Notes: generated by a model not told the origin, from the letters alone. 64,000 bases of DNA from Bacillus thuringiensis (GCF_022095615.2 NZ_CP155561.1:186001-250000), one strand, 5' to 3'. Numbered from the stretch's first letter, positions 8,996-16,742 are shown. Made by a program: numbers and translations.

Positions 8996-9236
8996 TTTCA
9001 GAGATCAGCGTTTTTTTGCTGATCTCTGAAAGGAGCATTAAGGAATTGACACGTGCAGCTGATTGTCCATCCTCTTGGCAGTTTTCCAAAACGATTCGTT
9101 TTGGGGACGCCAACCGGCGAGGAAGTCCCTCAAAGATTGAGGGGGTGGGGAGTTTGATAGATGGGGGCAAGGGAAATAGTTCCCCTTGTAGGGGTAGTGA
9201 CAGGGTTCTTGCTATGAACCGCAAGGTAAACGAATA
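8996..9236 (+). ncRNA. Highly structured RNA candidate (mobile, unassigned)
   Basis: This GC-richer island contains a series of strong hairpins in order: TCAGAGATCAGC / GCTGATCTCTGA; CCAAAACGA / TCGTTTTGG; CGCC / GGCG; CCCTC / GAGGG; GGAA / TTCC; CCCCT / AGGGG. Open frames on both strands look like read-through of structure, not proteins. A degraded copy follows the gene at 10062 (10547-10690), and the 3' part recurs inverted at 9478-9535, so it was mobile. The compact hairpin CCCTCAAAGATTGAGGG recalls right ends and guide-type RNAs of IS200/IS605 elements, but no tnpA or tnpB is present. The class is not established. Confidence 0.4.
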
Positions 9237-9477
9237 AAGAACTAAGATTAGTTACCAAAAACTATAATTTTTGTAATTTGTTCAATCTTTATTAGGGTGC
9301 TTGATTTAAATAGGTTAAGTTATTACCAAAAATCATTTTCAAAATGATTATCACAACCATTTTCCAAAAGTGCATTGTACACTTTTTCATTCTACTGTTA
9401 TTTCAATTAAACCAGTAATCATTGTAATAAATGTAGATTTCCCGATACCAACAATCATAATGTCTTATTCTTTATTT

Positions 9478-9535
9478 AGAACTTACTTTGCGGTCTATGA
9501 CAGCAACGCTGTCACTACCCCAATTAAGGGGATTC
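9478..9535 (-). repeat. Inverted partial copy of the structured element
   Basis: The minus strand reads CCCCTTAATTGGGGTAGTGA…CCGCAAAGTAA, matching the 3' end of 8996-9236 with a few differences. The two form a spaced inverted repeat. Confidence 0.5.
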
Positions 9536-9677
9536 CTTTTTTATAGATATTCTTTAATTTTACGTACTGAATGTGGGAATGTTTAGACTGTAATAATTTA
9601 TTCTTGAAATTAATAAGTTTAATTAGCTTTATTGTATGATGGGAGGTATGTGAGTGTTTAGAAAGTCTAGATCTTAA

Positions 9678-9869
9678 TCTAAAGAAATCCTTTTACCGGT
9701 TATTTGGAATTCAGATAAATTAGAGTATGAAGAATTTAATTTATACGATAGTAATCGTAATAAAAGATATTTTGCTATACGTAATATCCCTTTTGATCAA
9801 GGAGTTACATCTGAAAATATTTGGCTTTTTGAGAAATTAAAAAATGAATTTAGTCAATATTTAAGGTGA
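9678..9869 (+). pseudogene. C-terminal fragment of an unknown protein
   Basis: An open frame without a start codes for KEILLPVIWNSDKLEYEEF… through SENIWLFEKLKNEFSQYLR and ends with TGA. An in-frame TAA lies immediately before it. Composition and aromatic spacing look protein-like, so this is likely the surviving C-terminus of a larger gene. The family is not recognised. Confidence 0.4.
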
Positions 9870-9983
9870 AATGAATGTAAATTAATATTAAAAAAATTCA
9901 CTTTCGAACTTCTTATTTAAAACAGACATAAAATAATGTGAAACTAATAAATGTATTGAAGTAAAAATGGTATTTCTTTTTCA

Positions 9984-10013
9984 CAAAAAGCCTAGTAATT
10001 ACTAGGCTTTTTG
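9984..10013. terminator. Perfect palindromic terminator
   Basis: CAAAAAGCCTAGT / ACTAGGCTTTTTG form an almost loop-free palindrome. It sits 48 bp before the start of the next gene, where its promoter would be expected. Confidence 0.75.
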
Positions 10014-10061
10014 TATTTACCTTTTTTTAGTTTTTCATTAATTTGAAAAGTTGGTGAAAAA

Positions 10062-10556
10062 ATGAACAAATTTAATAAATGTAATTACATTCCTTTTCCT
10101 TGTGTATTTCCTCCTGTAGATCAGGATTTTACAGGAGCTATAGAAGTTACAGGTCCTACAGGAGGAGCTGCTTTTTCTAATGAATTTGGACAATTTGCTA
10201 CATCAGGGCAAATAACAATAGGAATAAATTCAATATTACCTCTTAATCTTATTAACACTAATAATACATTTGGTTTTAGTCTAGCTGGAGGACGAGTTAC
10301 TGTTCAAAATCCAGGATTATATGCTATAGATACTGGAGTAACCCTAGATACTACTAGTAGTGCAATTTTTATTATCAGAGTAAATGGAGTAAGTACTACT
10401 TCTACAGCAAGATCTTCTATAGGCACTGTTGGTGGAATAGCAAGCAGTACTACTCTTATTAGGTTAAATAGTAATGATGTTGTTGATATATTTAGAAGTG
10501 GTGGGACAGGTATTGTATCAATATTTAATCCTATTGGTTTGCAAATAAGGAATTGA
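10062..10556 (+). CDS. BclA-like protein with minimal collagen region (164 aa)
   Basis: It has the same leader as the two collagen-like proteins (MNKFNKCNYIPFPCVFPP), then a single GPTG, then a C-terminal beta-sandwich of about 125 residues (FGQFATSGQITIGINSILPL…) like the BclA/TNF-type trimerisation domain. It is therefore a paralogue that has lost, or never gained, the stalk. AAAGTTGGTGAAAAA precedes the ATG, identical in style to the paralogues. The sigma-K boxes seen before the other two genes are absent and a terminator lies at 9984-10013, so expression is doubtful. The stop codon lies inside a copy of the structured element. Confidence 0.7.
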   Translation: MNKFNKCNYIPFPCVFPPVDQDFTGAIEVTGPTGGAAFSNEFGQFATSGQITIGINSILPLNLINTNNTFGFSLAGGRVTVQNPGLYAIDTGVTLDTTSSAIFIIRVNGVSTTSTARSSIGTVGGIASSTTLIRLNSNDVVDIFRSGGTGIVSIFNPIGLQIRN

Positions 10557-10690
10557 TACATGCAGTGGATTCTACATTCTTTTGGTAGTTTCTCAAGGAT
10601 TGAGGGGTTTTCGAGTTCGATTAGATGGGGTCAACTGGAAGAGTTCTCATTGTAAGTTTGACCAAAGTTCAGGGTCTATTATCTATGGTG
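10547..10690 (+). repeat. Degraded copy of the structured element
   Basis: AAGGAATTGATACATGCAGT through CTCAAGGATTGAGGGG to CTCATTGTAAG aligns with 9039-9195, with about 45 bp of the middle missing and many substitutions. Confidence 0.5.
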
Positions 10691-10811
10691 TAGGTATGGA
10701 TTGACTAAGCTGAAAGTAGTTGTAAAACTTTATTATACAGATAATATAGTAATTAAGGTTGTTCTAAGATAAGTAAATTATTTTTAAAGGGGTGTTTTTG
10801 TTTAGTATTAA

Positions 10812-11072
10812 TCATATTTTTTCAATTCTAAATATCGAAGGGATACTATTTTGTAGTTTTATGTTGATTTCTTCAATTGTCACTATGTGTTGAGGATTTA
10901 GAGTTAAATACATCTTTTTTTCTGTTTCTAAATCTATTTGTGGAACTATAATGAATTTATTGTAAATTTCCCCATCTTTATTTATAAGTTCTTTTTCAAG
11001 TAAAATATTAGATTGAATTGGTATAATATATTCATTGCCATTGGATAATGTGATTTTAGAGTATTTAATCAT
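10812..11072 (-). CDS. Small hypothetical protein (86 aa)
   Basis: No family is recognised. The sequence (MIKYSKITLSNGNEYIIPIQ…) alternates in a beta-rich pattern, with no signal peptide or transmembrane segment. I chose the start at 11072 because AAGGAGGT lies 8 nt upstream; a frame from 11093 would run through that ribosome site. It sits alone between exosporium-type genes, and no operon partner is visible. Confidence 0.55.
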   Translation of the reverse strand: MIKYSKITLSNGNEYIIPIQSNILLEKELINKDGEIYNKFIIVPQIDLETEKKMYLTLNPQHIVTIEEINIKLQNSIPSIFRIEKI

Positions 11073-11254
11073 TTCGATTACCTCCTTGTTCAATAAAATA
11101 ATTGATTCGTAATCTAATATAAATATTTATATTAGATTGATTTCATTTTTAACACATATTATTTTTAAGCATATGTTGGTTATATTCGATAATAATATAA
11201 TTTTGCTTTACAATTAGTCGTATACCTTATAAGAACATTAATACTTTTTTAAAA

Positions 11255-11600
11255 ATCAACAATAGACGCCGAATGAGTTGATAGGTCTGATAGAAGACTA
11301 TTTTACAATATTTATGTGAAGTAAATATAATGTCTTTTTAAATAAGTATTATAAATTACTGATATCCTTAGAGAAGTGGGTTTTTAGATTTCTTTGATCA
11401 AATTCAAGATTCAATTTAGTACTTATTTTTTTGAATAGATGTTTTCCAATCATGAAAAAACATTGGAAATTCAGAAATTAGATGTTGTTTTTTCCTATTT
11501 TTTTAGAAAGATTAGTTTTAAAGCTGGGTACTAAAAGAAAGACCCTCTTATTTATATAAGAAGGTCTTTTTTAAAGATATCAGTTATTTGTAATTTAGAT
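11255..11600 (+). repeat. Dispersed non-coding repeat, copies 2 and B
   Basis: Positions 11255-11365 repeat 4840-4975. Positions 11385-11530 repeat 41105-41460 (shared AGATGTTTTTCCAATCA…GAAA and ATCTGATGTTGTTTT-like blocks). The hairpin at 11536-11572 (GACCCTCTTA / TAAGAAGGTC) is a terminator for the following minus-strand gene. Confidence 0.5.
11536..11572. terminator. Terminator of second collagen-like gene
   Basis: AAAGACCCTCTTA / TAAGAAGGTCTTTTTT stem, about 90 bp past the stop codon of the minus-strand gene. Confidence 0.65.
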
Positions 11601-11662
11601 AGTGGAGATGTTTTTCAATTAGTGAATTTAAAACCAACAATTTTACAACAAAATCTTATTAA

Positions 11663-12466
11663 CTAACCTATTCTAAATATACTCAAACTAGCATTTCCAA
11701 ATGTAGCAGGAAGACCACTTTGGTTAATGAAAGTTACCGTCGAATTTGCTGGGATATTAACAATTGCAAATGTCACAACTTGAGTTCCTGTTATTGGAAG
11801 TTGTGAAAATCCAATACCAGCTGAAGAACTAGTATTTGGTATGGTAGATCCATTTACAGCAAGGGCAATAGCTAGGGTAAGAGTTGCTGGTGCTTGTATA
11901 GTACATTTTGCAATTATATAGTAAGTTCCTGCTGTTAATACAGAAACACCTGGAGAAGCTAATGCCAATGAAGTACCATTAATAGTTATAGTAGAAAGCA
12001 TAGGAATTGGAGTACCTGCTGTAGTTGTAATAGCTGGAGAACCATTTGATACAAAAATATTATCACCAGGTAACATAGGCCCCGTCGGTCCTTCTGGTCC
12101 TGGTTCTCCTTGAATACCTTGAACTCCTTGAGGCCCTGTCGGTCCTTCTGGTCCTGGTTCTCCTTGAATGCCTTGAACTCCTTGAGGCCCTGTCGGTCCT
12201 TCTGGTCCTGGTTCTCCTTGAATGCCTTGAACTCCTTGAGGTCCTGTCGGTCCTGTTACACCTATGCCAGTTCCACTAGGGCCAGTTGGGCCTGTAGGTC
12301 CTGTTGACCCAGTTCCACTAGGACCTGTTGGGCCTGTAGGTCCTGTTGACCCAGTTCCACTAGGACCTGTTGGGCCAGTTGGGCCTGGTGTGCCTTGTTC
12401 TGCAGGAGGAAAGGCACATGGGAAAGGAAAGTCATTACATTTATTAAACTTATTAGATTTACTCAT
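11663..12466 (-). CDS. BclA-like collagen-like exosporium protein (267 aa)
   Basis: A spore-surface protein with the leader [20 protein letters not shown], a short Gly-X-Y stalk, and a C-terminal domain of about 135 residues. The stalk has three [18 protein letters not shown] units and three 18-residue units of the type [18 protein letters not shown]. The C-terminal domain ([20 protein letters not shown]…ASLSIFRIG) has the alternating beta pattern of BclA-type trimerising domains. The stalk is about a quarter of that in the 5089 gene. Its promoter at 12517 matches the one at 6924 almost exactly, so the two are probably co-expressed in the mother cell by sigma-K. The two genes are recent paralogues. 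Confidence 0.8.
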   Translation of the reverse strand: MSKSNKFNKCNDFPFPCAFPPAEQGTPGPTGPTGPSGTGSTGPTGPTGPSGTGSTGPTGPTGPSGTGIGVTGPTGPQGVQGIQGEPGPEGPTGPQGVQGIQGEPGPEGPTGPQGVQGIQGEPGPEGPTGPMLPGDNIFVSNGSPAITTTAGTPIPMLSTITINGTSLALASPGVSVLTAGTYYIIAKCTIQAPATLTLAIALAVNGSTIPNTSSSAGIGFSQLPITGTQVVTFAIVNIPANSTVTFINQSGLPATFGNASLSIFRIG

Positions 12467-12516
12467 GTTCTCACCAACTTTTTAAGTTAATTGCAATTAA
12501 TTGAATGTATACCTAA

Positions 12517-12544
12517 TATGTTATGAAACAAGTGTTAAATAGGT
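12517..12544 (-). promoter_or_regulatory. Putative sigma-K promoter
   Basis: Minus-strand CATAACATA (-10) with AC 17 bp upstream. The downstream leader (ATTCAATTAATTGCAATTAA) is shared with the 5089 gene. Confidence 0.6.
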
Positions 12545-12723
12545 GTATAGTACTATTCATTAGAGGGATTTTTACGTGGGTTCTTATATGTATTTTGGTT
12601 GAATTGAAATATTTTAAAAATAATAAAAAGGATACTTACTTTTTTTAAAGGGTATCCTTCAACAGTTTCAAAAGCAACAACAGGCATATGTATGTTTATA
12701 AAGCTAGTTTAGGGGTACCGCCA

Positions 12724-12841
12724 CATACCCATCAAGCTAAAATTTTATAGTACCCCCCAGAACGAAATTTTGTACTAACTTGTAACAAAATGCTCATTTT
12801 TTCGTTTTGAGGTATTTGCATTTCTTAGCTTGATGGTGATG
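12724..12841 (+). mobile_element. IS231-derived MITE (118 bp)
   Basis: CATACCCATCAAGCTAA on the left and TTAGCTTGATGGTGATG on the right form inverted ends with no coding space. Both flanks carry GGGGTACC (12712-12719 and 12843-12850), consistent with a target duplication in a Tn4430-like end. It would need an IS231 transposase in trans. Confidence 0.65.
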
Positions 12842-12954
12842 GGGGGTACCCCATAAAGAGGTGTACCATATTTCTCAATGTACAATATTACTTAACATGG
12901 TAAAATTGTATTTGCGAGATACAAATTATTAAAATTAAGATGGTTTAAGTCAGA

Positions 12955-12983
12955 GGAAGACACCTTATGGTGTCTTTTCTTAT
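12955..12983 (+). terminator. Terminator, GACACC…GGTGTC type
   Basis: AAGACACCTTATGGTGTCTTTTCTT. The same module recurs at about 13305, 13490, 13765, 14175, 15330 and 42565. Confidence 0.65.
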
Positions 12984-13057
12984 TATAAAAACCCCCAAGC
13001 ATTCATGCACTTGAGGGGTTATCGATTGAAAGGTAGGGCTGTCTGGAATTCCTTAAA

Positions 13058-13192
13058 TTAAGAACAAAGTGGGATTACTCCTAAACCAATTAATAGAGCT
13101 GCAGCAAATGTTGGAATTGGTACAGGAATCTGGATACCTTCTACAACTAAGAAATATTGTCCACTCACTACTTTAAAACAAACTAATTCCAT
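13058..13192 (-). CDS. Small hydrophobic protein (44 aa)
   Basis: A short gene with an excellent ribosome site (AAGGGAGGAATAACC then ATG). The product begins MELVCFKVVSGQYFLVVEGI and ends in a Pro- and Ala-rich hydrophobic stretch (IPTFAAALLIGLGVIPLCS) that could sit in a membrane. It has two Cys residues. I do not recognise it. It faces the YjcZ-type modules, so a sporulation link is possible but unproven. Confidence 0.5.
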   Translation of the reverse strand: MELVCFKVVSGQYFLVVEGIQIPVPIPTFAAALLIGLGVIPLCS

Positions 13193-13363
13193 GGTTATTC
13201 CTCCCTTCTGTTAGGATTAATACATTATATTAAATAATCTTATTATTTATATAGTTAAATAATCTGTTTTTTTGAAGAAATATGTAATTTGTTAATAGTT
13301 GGAGGAAGACAAAGGTGTCTTTTCTTTATTTTCAAAAGGACCTGCTCATTTAATCCGTAAAAA

Positions 13364-13372
13364 CATACAGTA
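13364..13372 (+). promoter_or_regulatory. CATANNNTA box, module 1
   Basis: CATACAGTA fits the sigma-K -10. The same block, GGACCTGCTCATT…CGTAAAAACATACAGTA, precedes each of the three YjcZ modules (next at 13549 and 13827). No AC -35 is seen at 16-17 bp. Confidence 0.4.
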
Positions 13373-13445
13373 AGGTGTATTCATTAACATACACTTACAT
13401 GTGCGACCTCTATTTTTTCTCCTATTATTCAAAAAAGGGATTCAT

Positions 13446-13520
13446 ATGGGCTATGGTAGTAGTTACGACGGTTGGTTGATAAAGAGAGGCACTCTTGAGA
13501 GTGTCTTTTTTTGTTTCTAA
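13446..13520 (+). pseudogene. Decayed YjcZ-type peptide gene
   Basis: The start MGYGSSYDGW resembles the Gly/Tyr/Ser N-terminus of YjcZ-family peptides, but the hydrophobic C-terminal helix is missing. The frame runs straight into the downstream terminator. The promoter block and terminator match those of the two intact modules that follow, so I read this as a deleted third copy. Confidence 0.55.
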
Positions 13521-13548
13521 ACGGACCTGCTCATTTCGTTCGTAAAAA

Positions 13549-13557
13549 CATACAGTA
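13549..13557 (+). promoter_or_regulatory. CATANNNTA box, module 2
   Basis: CATACAGTA, 66 bp before the YjcZ start at 13623, in a block repeated from module 1. Confidence 0.4.
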
Positions 13558-13622
13558 AGGTGAACCCATTAAAACAAAAATTGACCCATTATTGAGTCTC
13601 CTAATTAAAGGAGGAAAAAAGT

Positions 13623-13745
13623 ATGAGCTACGGCGGATCTTGTGGCGACTTTGGTGGCGGATTTGCTTTACTGATCGTTCTATTCATCCTGTTAATCATT
13701 ATCGGATGTAGTTGTTGGGGCGGCGGTGGAGGATTCGGTTACTAA
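13623..13745 (+). CDS. YjcZ-family sporulation peptide (40 aa)
   Basis: MSYGGSCGDFGGG is followed by the family's signature hydrophobic helix FALLIVLFILLIIIGCSCW, then a Gly-rich tail. YjcZ-type peptides are small single-helix proteins expressed in sporulation and linked to spore coat or membrane; their exact job is not known. The ribosome site is AAAGGAGG. A terminator at 13758-13790 ends the unit. It is the second of three tandem modules. Confidence 0.8.
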   Translation: MSYGGSCGDFGGGFALLIVLFILLIIIGCSCWGGGGGFGY

Positions 13746-13757
13746 GTAAAGTAGTTA

Positions 13758-13790
13758 AAAGAGGAAGGCACCTTTGAGTGTCTTTTCTTT
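13758..13790 (+). terminator. Terminator after YjcZ copy 2
   Basis: AGGCACC…GAGTGTCTTTTCTT hairpin with T-tract, the common module of this region. Confidence 0.5.
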
Positions 13791-13826
13791 ATTTTTAAAA
13801 GGACCTGCTCAATTCACTCTTAAAAA

Positions 13827-13835
13827 CATAAGGTA
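13827..13835 (+). promoter_or_regulatory. CATANNNTA box, module 3
   Basis: CATAAGGTA, again within the repeated block GGACCTGCTCAATTC…TAAAAACATA. Confidence 0.4.
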
Positions 13836-13901
13836 AAGAGAATCCATTGAAATACATGAGTGACCTCATTTTTTCGCCTCTTACTAAAAGGAGAGATTAA
13901 T

Positions 13902-14018
13902 ATGAGTTACGGTGGTAGCTGCGGTAGTTGCGGCGGCGGCGGTTTTGCTGGAGGCTTCGCTTTATTAGTTGTATTATTTATTTTATTAATCATCGTTGGA
14001 GCTTCTTGCTTCTGCTAA
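13902..14018 (+). CDS. YjcZ-family sporulation peptide (38 aa)
   Basis: MSYGGSCGSCGGGGFAG leads into the hydrophobic helix GFALLVVLFILLIIVGASCFC, closing with Cys-rich residues as in YjcZ. The ribosome site is AAAGGAGAG. It is the third tandem module, with its own promoter-like box and a terminator (14028-14062). The high similarity to the copy at 13623 shows local duplication. Confidence 0.8.
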   Translation: MSYGGSCGSCGGGGFAGGFALLVVLFILLIIVGASCFC

Positions 14019-14027
14019 AAAACTATC

Positions 14028-14062
14028 GGAAAAGACACTCTTATATGAGTGTCTTTTCTTTA
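14028..14062 (+). terminator. Terminator after YjcZ copy 3
   Basis: AAAAGACACTC / GAGTGTCTTTTC stem with T-tract. Confidence 0.65.
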
Positions 14063-14355
14063 TAAAATTTACATTAAATTAATTAAACTTTATAAAGAGA
14101 TGTAGTAAAATATAAATTGGGTGGGAACCCAGATATATTTGTGCTGTAAGAAAAGTCTTATGTAGATTGAGTAGAGGAAGGCACCTTAGGGTGTCTTTTC
14201 TTTTATCCATTACGTACGCATTGATTTTTTATGTGCATTTGATATAATTACTGTATTAGTATTACAGTAATACAGTATGTATATAATAAAAGAAGAGATG
14301 CGCTAACATCTCTTCAAGTAACTGCTACCGCAAGGTGAGTGGTTGCGACTAAATA
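14063..14355. other. Intergenic with orphan terminators
   Basis: It holds another GGCACCTTAGGGTGTC terminator (14172-14203) with no gene before it, and a hairpin AAGAGATGCGCTAACATCTCTT (14291-14316) likely ending the minus-strand gene at 14356. The first may be the scar of a lost YjcZ module. Confidence 0.45.
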
Positions 14356-14511
14356 CTACTTTTTAGATTTAGAAGACTTCCCACGCTTGCGAGGCTGACG
14401 GGTGGTCTTCTTCTTTTTGTTTTTAGAAGTAATCTGCTTAACTACGAAAACAACAAGTTCTCGTACAATTATCTTAATTACCTCTAACACTATTTGAAGA
14501 AATATATCCAT
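14356..14511 (-). CDS. Small membrane-type basic peptide (51 aa)
   Basis: An AAAGGAGGTG ribosome site precedes the ATG by 9 nt. Residues 1-27 (MDIFLQIVLEVIKIIVRELV…) are hydrophobic with charged residues at helical spacing. The last 22 residues are almost all Lys, Arg, Ser and Thr. A hydrophobic head with a charged tail is the layout of type I toxin peptides and of some small membrane regulators. No antisense RNA promoter was identified. The family is not recognised. Confidence 0.55.
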   Translation of the reverse strand: MDIFLQIVLEVIKIIVRELVVFVVKQITSKNKKKKTTRQPRKRGKSSKSKK

Positions 14512-14726
14512 TGGCTACACCTCCTTTCCTCATTAAATGAGAAAAGGACAATCGTAACCGCCCACCCTACAATATACAGTTGTTCTTATTCTATCATACT
14601 AGTACAATCTCACCAATATAAAAAAGACCACCATTACTGGCAGTCCTTTTTGGGTAGTTTTAGAGAACTTAATTTTACTATACTTATATTATAATTAACA
14701 AATAAAAATTTCTAGGAGGGGAAATT

Positions 14727-14888
14727 TTACATAACATGTGATTTTTTATACCATGCTTTGTTGATACATTTAACCTTCTTATGTGTTGAGGGTTTAAAAT
14801 TATCCCTTGGTGTAGCCATATCGTTAGAACATCCTGCGATATTTAAACAAAATGTAGCCAATAAAAACAATGATATTAATTTATTCAA
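14727..14888 (-). CDS. Small lipoprotein (53 aa)
   Basis: Starting at TTG 14888, the product has a short charged N-terminus and a hydrophobic core (LISLFLLATFCLN), then a lipobox IAGC with the lipidated Cys at residue 20. The mature part is 34 residues, basic and without known domains. It would be anchored outside the membrane. GAAGTGAT precedes the start. It resembles small entry-exclusion or lysis-type lipoproteins only in layout. A perfect inverted repeat lies immediately upstream. Confidence 0.5.
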   Translation of the reverse strand: MNKLISLFLLATFCLNIAGCSNDMATPRDNFKPSTHKKVKCINKAWYKKSHVM

Positions 14889-14912
14889 ATAATCACTTCT
14901 AATTCTTTTTTA

Positions 14913-14959
14913 TTTTCGAACCTTTAATTTAATTCTACATTAAATTAAAGGTTCGAAAA
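14913..14959. terminator. Long perfect inverted repeat
   Basis: Arms of 21 bp beginning TTTTCGAACCTTTAATTTAA, loop 5 nt. It is either a strong bidirectional terminator or an operator between divergent units. Confidence 0.6.
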
Positions 14960-15003
14960 TATTCTTATAATCATAAGTTGTTACATTAGGTTACAAGGAC
15001 AAA

Positions 15004-15033
15004 ACAAGCCCACCTATTTCCGTAGGCGGGCTA
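15004..15033. terminator. Terminator-like hairpin
   Basis: AGCCCACCTA / TAGGCGGGCT stem with one mismatch. Confidence 0.55.
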
Positions 15034-15149
15034 TATCTTTATTACACAATACCAAATTATACTCTCATTTTTTCATATACTTTATGCAATTATACATATT
15101 CGTAAAAAAATACACCAAATGAATATTACATATAGTAAAATAAAAAATG

Positions 15150-15362
15150 TGGATACATTCTATAAAGCAGATTCTTTTGAAAGGCGTAACATATTGATCT
15201 CAAATCTCTTGATATTTAGTGAACTAACAATCTGGTGTATATAGACGATTCTGTTTTATAGGATGTGTTTACACGTATAACAAAGGGGTAATACGTGTAT
15301 ATTTATATAAAATTAAAGTGGTTCAAGTCGGAGGAAGGCACCTTAGGGTGTCTTTTTCTCTA
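15150..15362 (+). repeat. ~210-bp non-coding repeat with terminator, copy 1
   Basis: It matches 42365-42605 in the same orientation. Shared blocks include ATTCTATAAAGCA, GATTCTGTTTTATAGG, GTTTACA, GGGGTAATACG and GGTTCAAGTCGGA, ending in the GGCACC…GGTGTC terminator. No conserved reading frame was found, so a small RNA or leader is possible. Confidence 0.5.
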
Positions 15363-15464
15363 CCTTAAAACCTTTCTAAAAATGATATCAAAATGAAAAT
15401 TAACTAATTTTAGTTATTACACAGATGTTATAATATTATCATCATTAGATATAGGAGTGAGAAT

Positions 15465-15833
15465 ATGAACCCTTTGTATACTAAAAACTGCGATTTAGTA
15501 GCCTGGTTAAATGATGATAAACGTCATATATTTGATATAAATATGAATTGGATAGCTTTTGTAAGTGGTAGTAATGTATTCTCTGCACAAGATGTTAAAT
15601 GGCTAGGTCCTATCAAAAACATTACTTTGTTTGATACTAACGGTCAGGCAATTTTATGGAATCCAAATTCTCCTATTGGATCTATGAGTACACCGATAAC
15701 ACCATATAAACCTTACATTCCAAATAAACCATATAAGCCATATACGCCATATACACCACGTATCCCACATACTCCACGTACACCTATGAATGGATGGTCA
15801 ACATTAACATTTAGTGAATGGGCCGATATTTAA
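15465..15833 (+). CDS. 4-fold beta flower domain protein
   Basis: Residues 1-65 (MNPLYTKNCDLVAWLNDDKR…ILWNPN) match the pattern of the small 4-fold beta flower domain, which has repeated short strands ending in W-x-G or F-D motifs. Residues 75-108 form a Pro-rich tandem stretch of YKPY, YTPY and HTPR units that is probably extended. There is no signal peptide. The ribosome site is TAGGAGTGAGAAT before the ATG. The biochemical role of this family is unclear. Confidence 0.6.
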   Translation: MNPLYTKNCDLVAWLNDDKRHIFDINMNWIAFVSGSNVFSAQDVKWLGPIKNITLFDTNGQAILWNPNSPIGSMSTPITPYKPYIPNKPYKPYTPYTPRIPHTPRTPMNGWSTLTFSEWADI

Positions 15834-16079
15834 TATAATAAACCAACAAAAACCGTTTACCTTCAAAAGATACACGGTTTTTTCATATTCCAAAAATATT
15901 TTATGCTATTACCTAGCAAATCCTTGTTTACCACCATCTAGGGGTAGCACCACATCACCATCAAGCTAACAAATAAAAATACCCCCAAAATGAAAAAAAA
16001 CTTTTGATATTTATGGTGGATTTATATAAACTGGAAATGTAAAAAGTTTTTGACAAAATTAGAGGTGATGTTCATAAAA

Positions 16080-16274
16080 ATGGAGAACATAATTCGTATT
16101 TTACGTAAAGAGCAAAAGCTTTCCCAAGAAGATTTAGCTAAATTATGTCGTGTTTCAAGACAAACGATTAATGCGATTGAGAATAACAAATATGATCCTA
16201 CATTGGAACTTGCTTTTAATTTAGCTAAATCCCTTGGTGTAACAGTTGATCAATTATTTATTAAATCTAGATAA
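16080..16274 (+). CDS. XRE-family HTH regulator (64 aa)
   Basis: A compact one-domain repressor: MENIIRILRKEQKLSQEDLA…VSRQTINAIENNKYDPTLEL…FNLAKSLGVTVDQLF. This is the complete HTH_3 fold with the SRQTINAIE recognition helix. Proteins of this short type usually pair with a small membrane protein encoded just downstream, as here. I chose the ATG at 16080 by family alignment; ATG 16068 also lies after AGAGGTG. It is the first gene of a two-gene cargo unit, 13 bp from the next start. Confidence 0.8.
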   Translation: MENIIRILRKEQKLSQEDLAKLCRVSRQTINAIENNKYDPTLELAFNLAKSLGVTVDQLFIKSR

Positions 16275-16287
16275 GGAGAAGAAACAA

Positions 16288-16674
16288 ATGAAAAATGGAA
16301 TTAATATCTTATTTACTTGTTTTTACATTGTGATTATGGGTTTACTTGCTCTTGAATGGTATGAGAAGCAACAGCTCTCTATAACTTCGTTATTTGTAGC
16401 AACAATCATTTTGCAATCATTATTTATGAAGAGAATTTTGAAAGGGAAAAAAGAGAGTGAGAATTTTATTGATGAAATGTTTTTACATATCAGACAGAAA
16501 AGCTTATCAATTTGTTGTTTTGTAATGTATGTATTAACTTTATGTACTTTATTTTTATCAGAAGGAACATGGAATTTTAACCATATGCATAATAAACCGT
16601 TAATCTTTCTGGTTTTCTTATATCCTATCGTTTACCAAATAAGTAATATATTAGTTTCAAGAAACAACTCTTAA
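16288..16674 (+). CDS. Small multi-pass membrane protein paired with XRE regulator
   Basis: A 128-aa protein with four hydrophobic segments (about residues 5-20, 27-45, 68-88, 103-121) and a charged loop KRILKGKKESENFIDEMF. The regulator plus DUF2178/DUF3796-like membrane protein pair is common in Firmicutes; its function is not established, and cell-envelope stress or bacteriocin immunity have been proposed in various systems. AAGGAGAAG precedes the ATG. It is cotranscribed with the XRE gene and lies inside an IS231-like cassette. Confidence 0.6.
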   Translation: MKNGINILFTCFYIVIMGLLALEWYEKQQLSITSLFVATIILQSLFMKRILKGKKESENFIDEMFLHIRQKSLSICCFVMYVLTLCTLFLSEGTWNFNHMHNKPLIFLVFLYPIVYQISNILVSRNNS

Positions 16675-16693
16675 TAGACTATTTAAAAGTAGA

Positions 16694-16742
16694 AAAAAAC
16701 GCTATTCTTTCTGTAGAATCATAGGAAAGGATGGCGTTTTTT
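16694..16742 (+). promoter_or_regulatory. Stem-loop masking transposase ribosome site
   Basis: AAAAAACGCTATTCTTT pairs with AAAGGATGGCGTTTTTT, as in the intact IS231 at 1817. Confidence 0.55.

Noticed and set aside
8976..9237. Overlapping frames on both strands as protein genes
   Set aside because: They arise from a GC-rich hairpin island; codons follow the stems, and the copy at 10547 does not preserve either frame.
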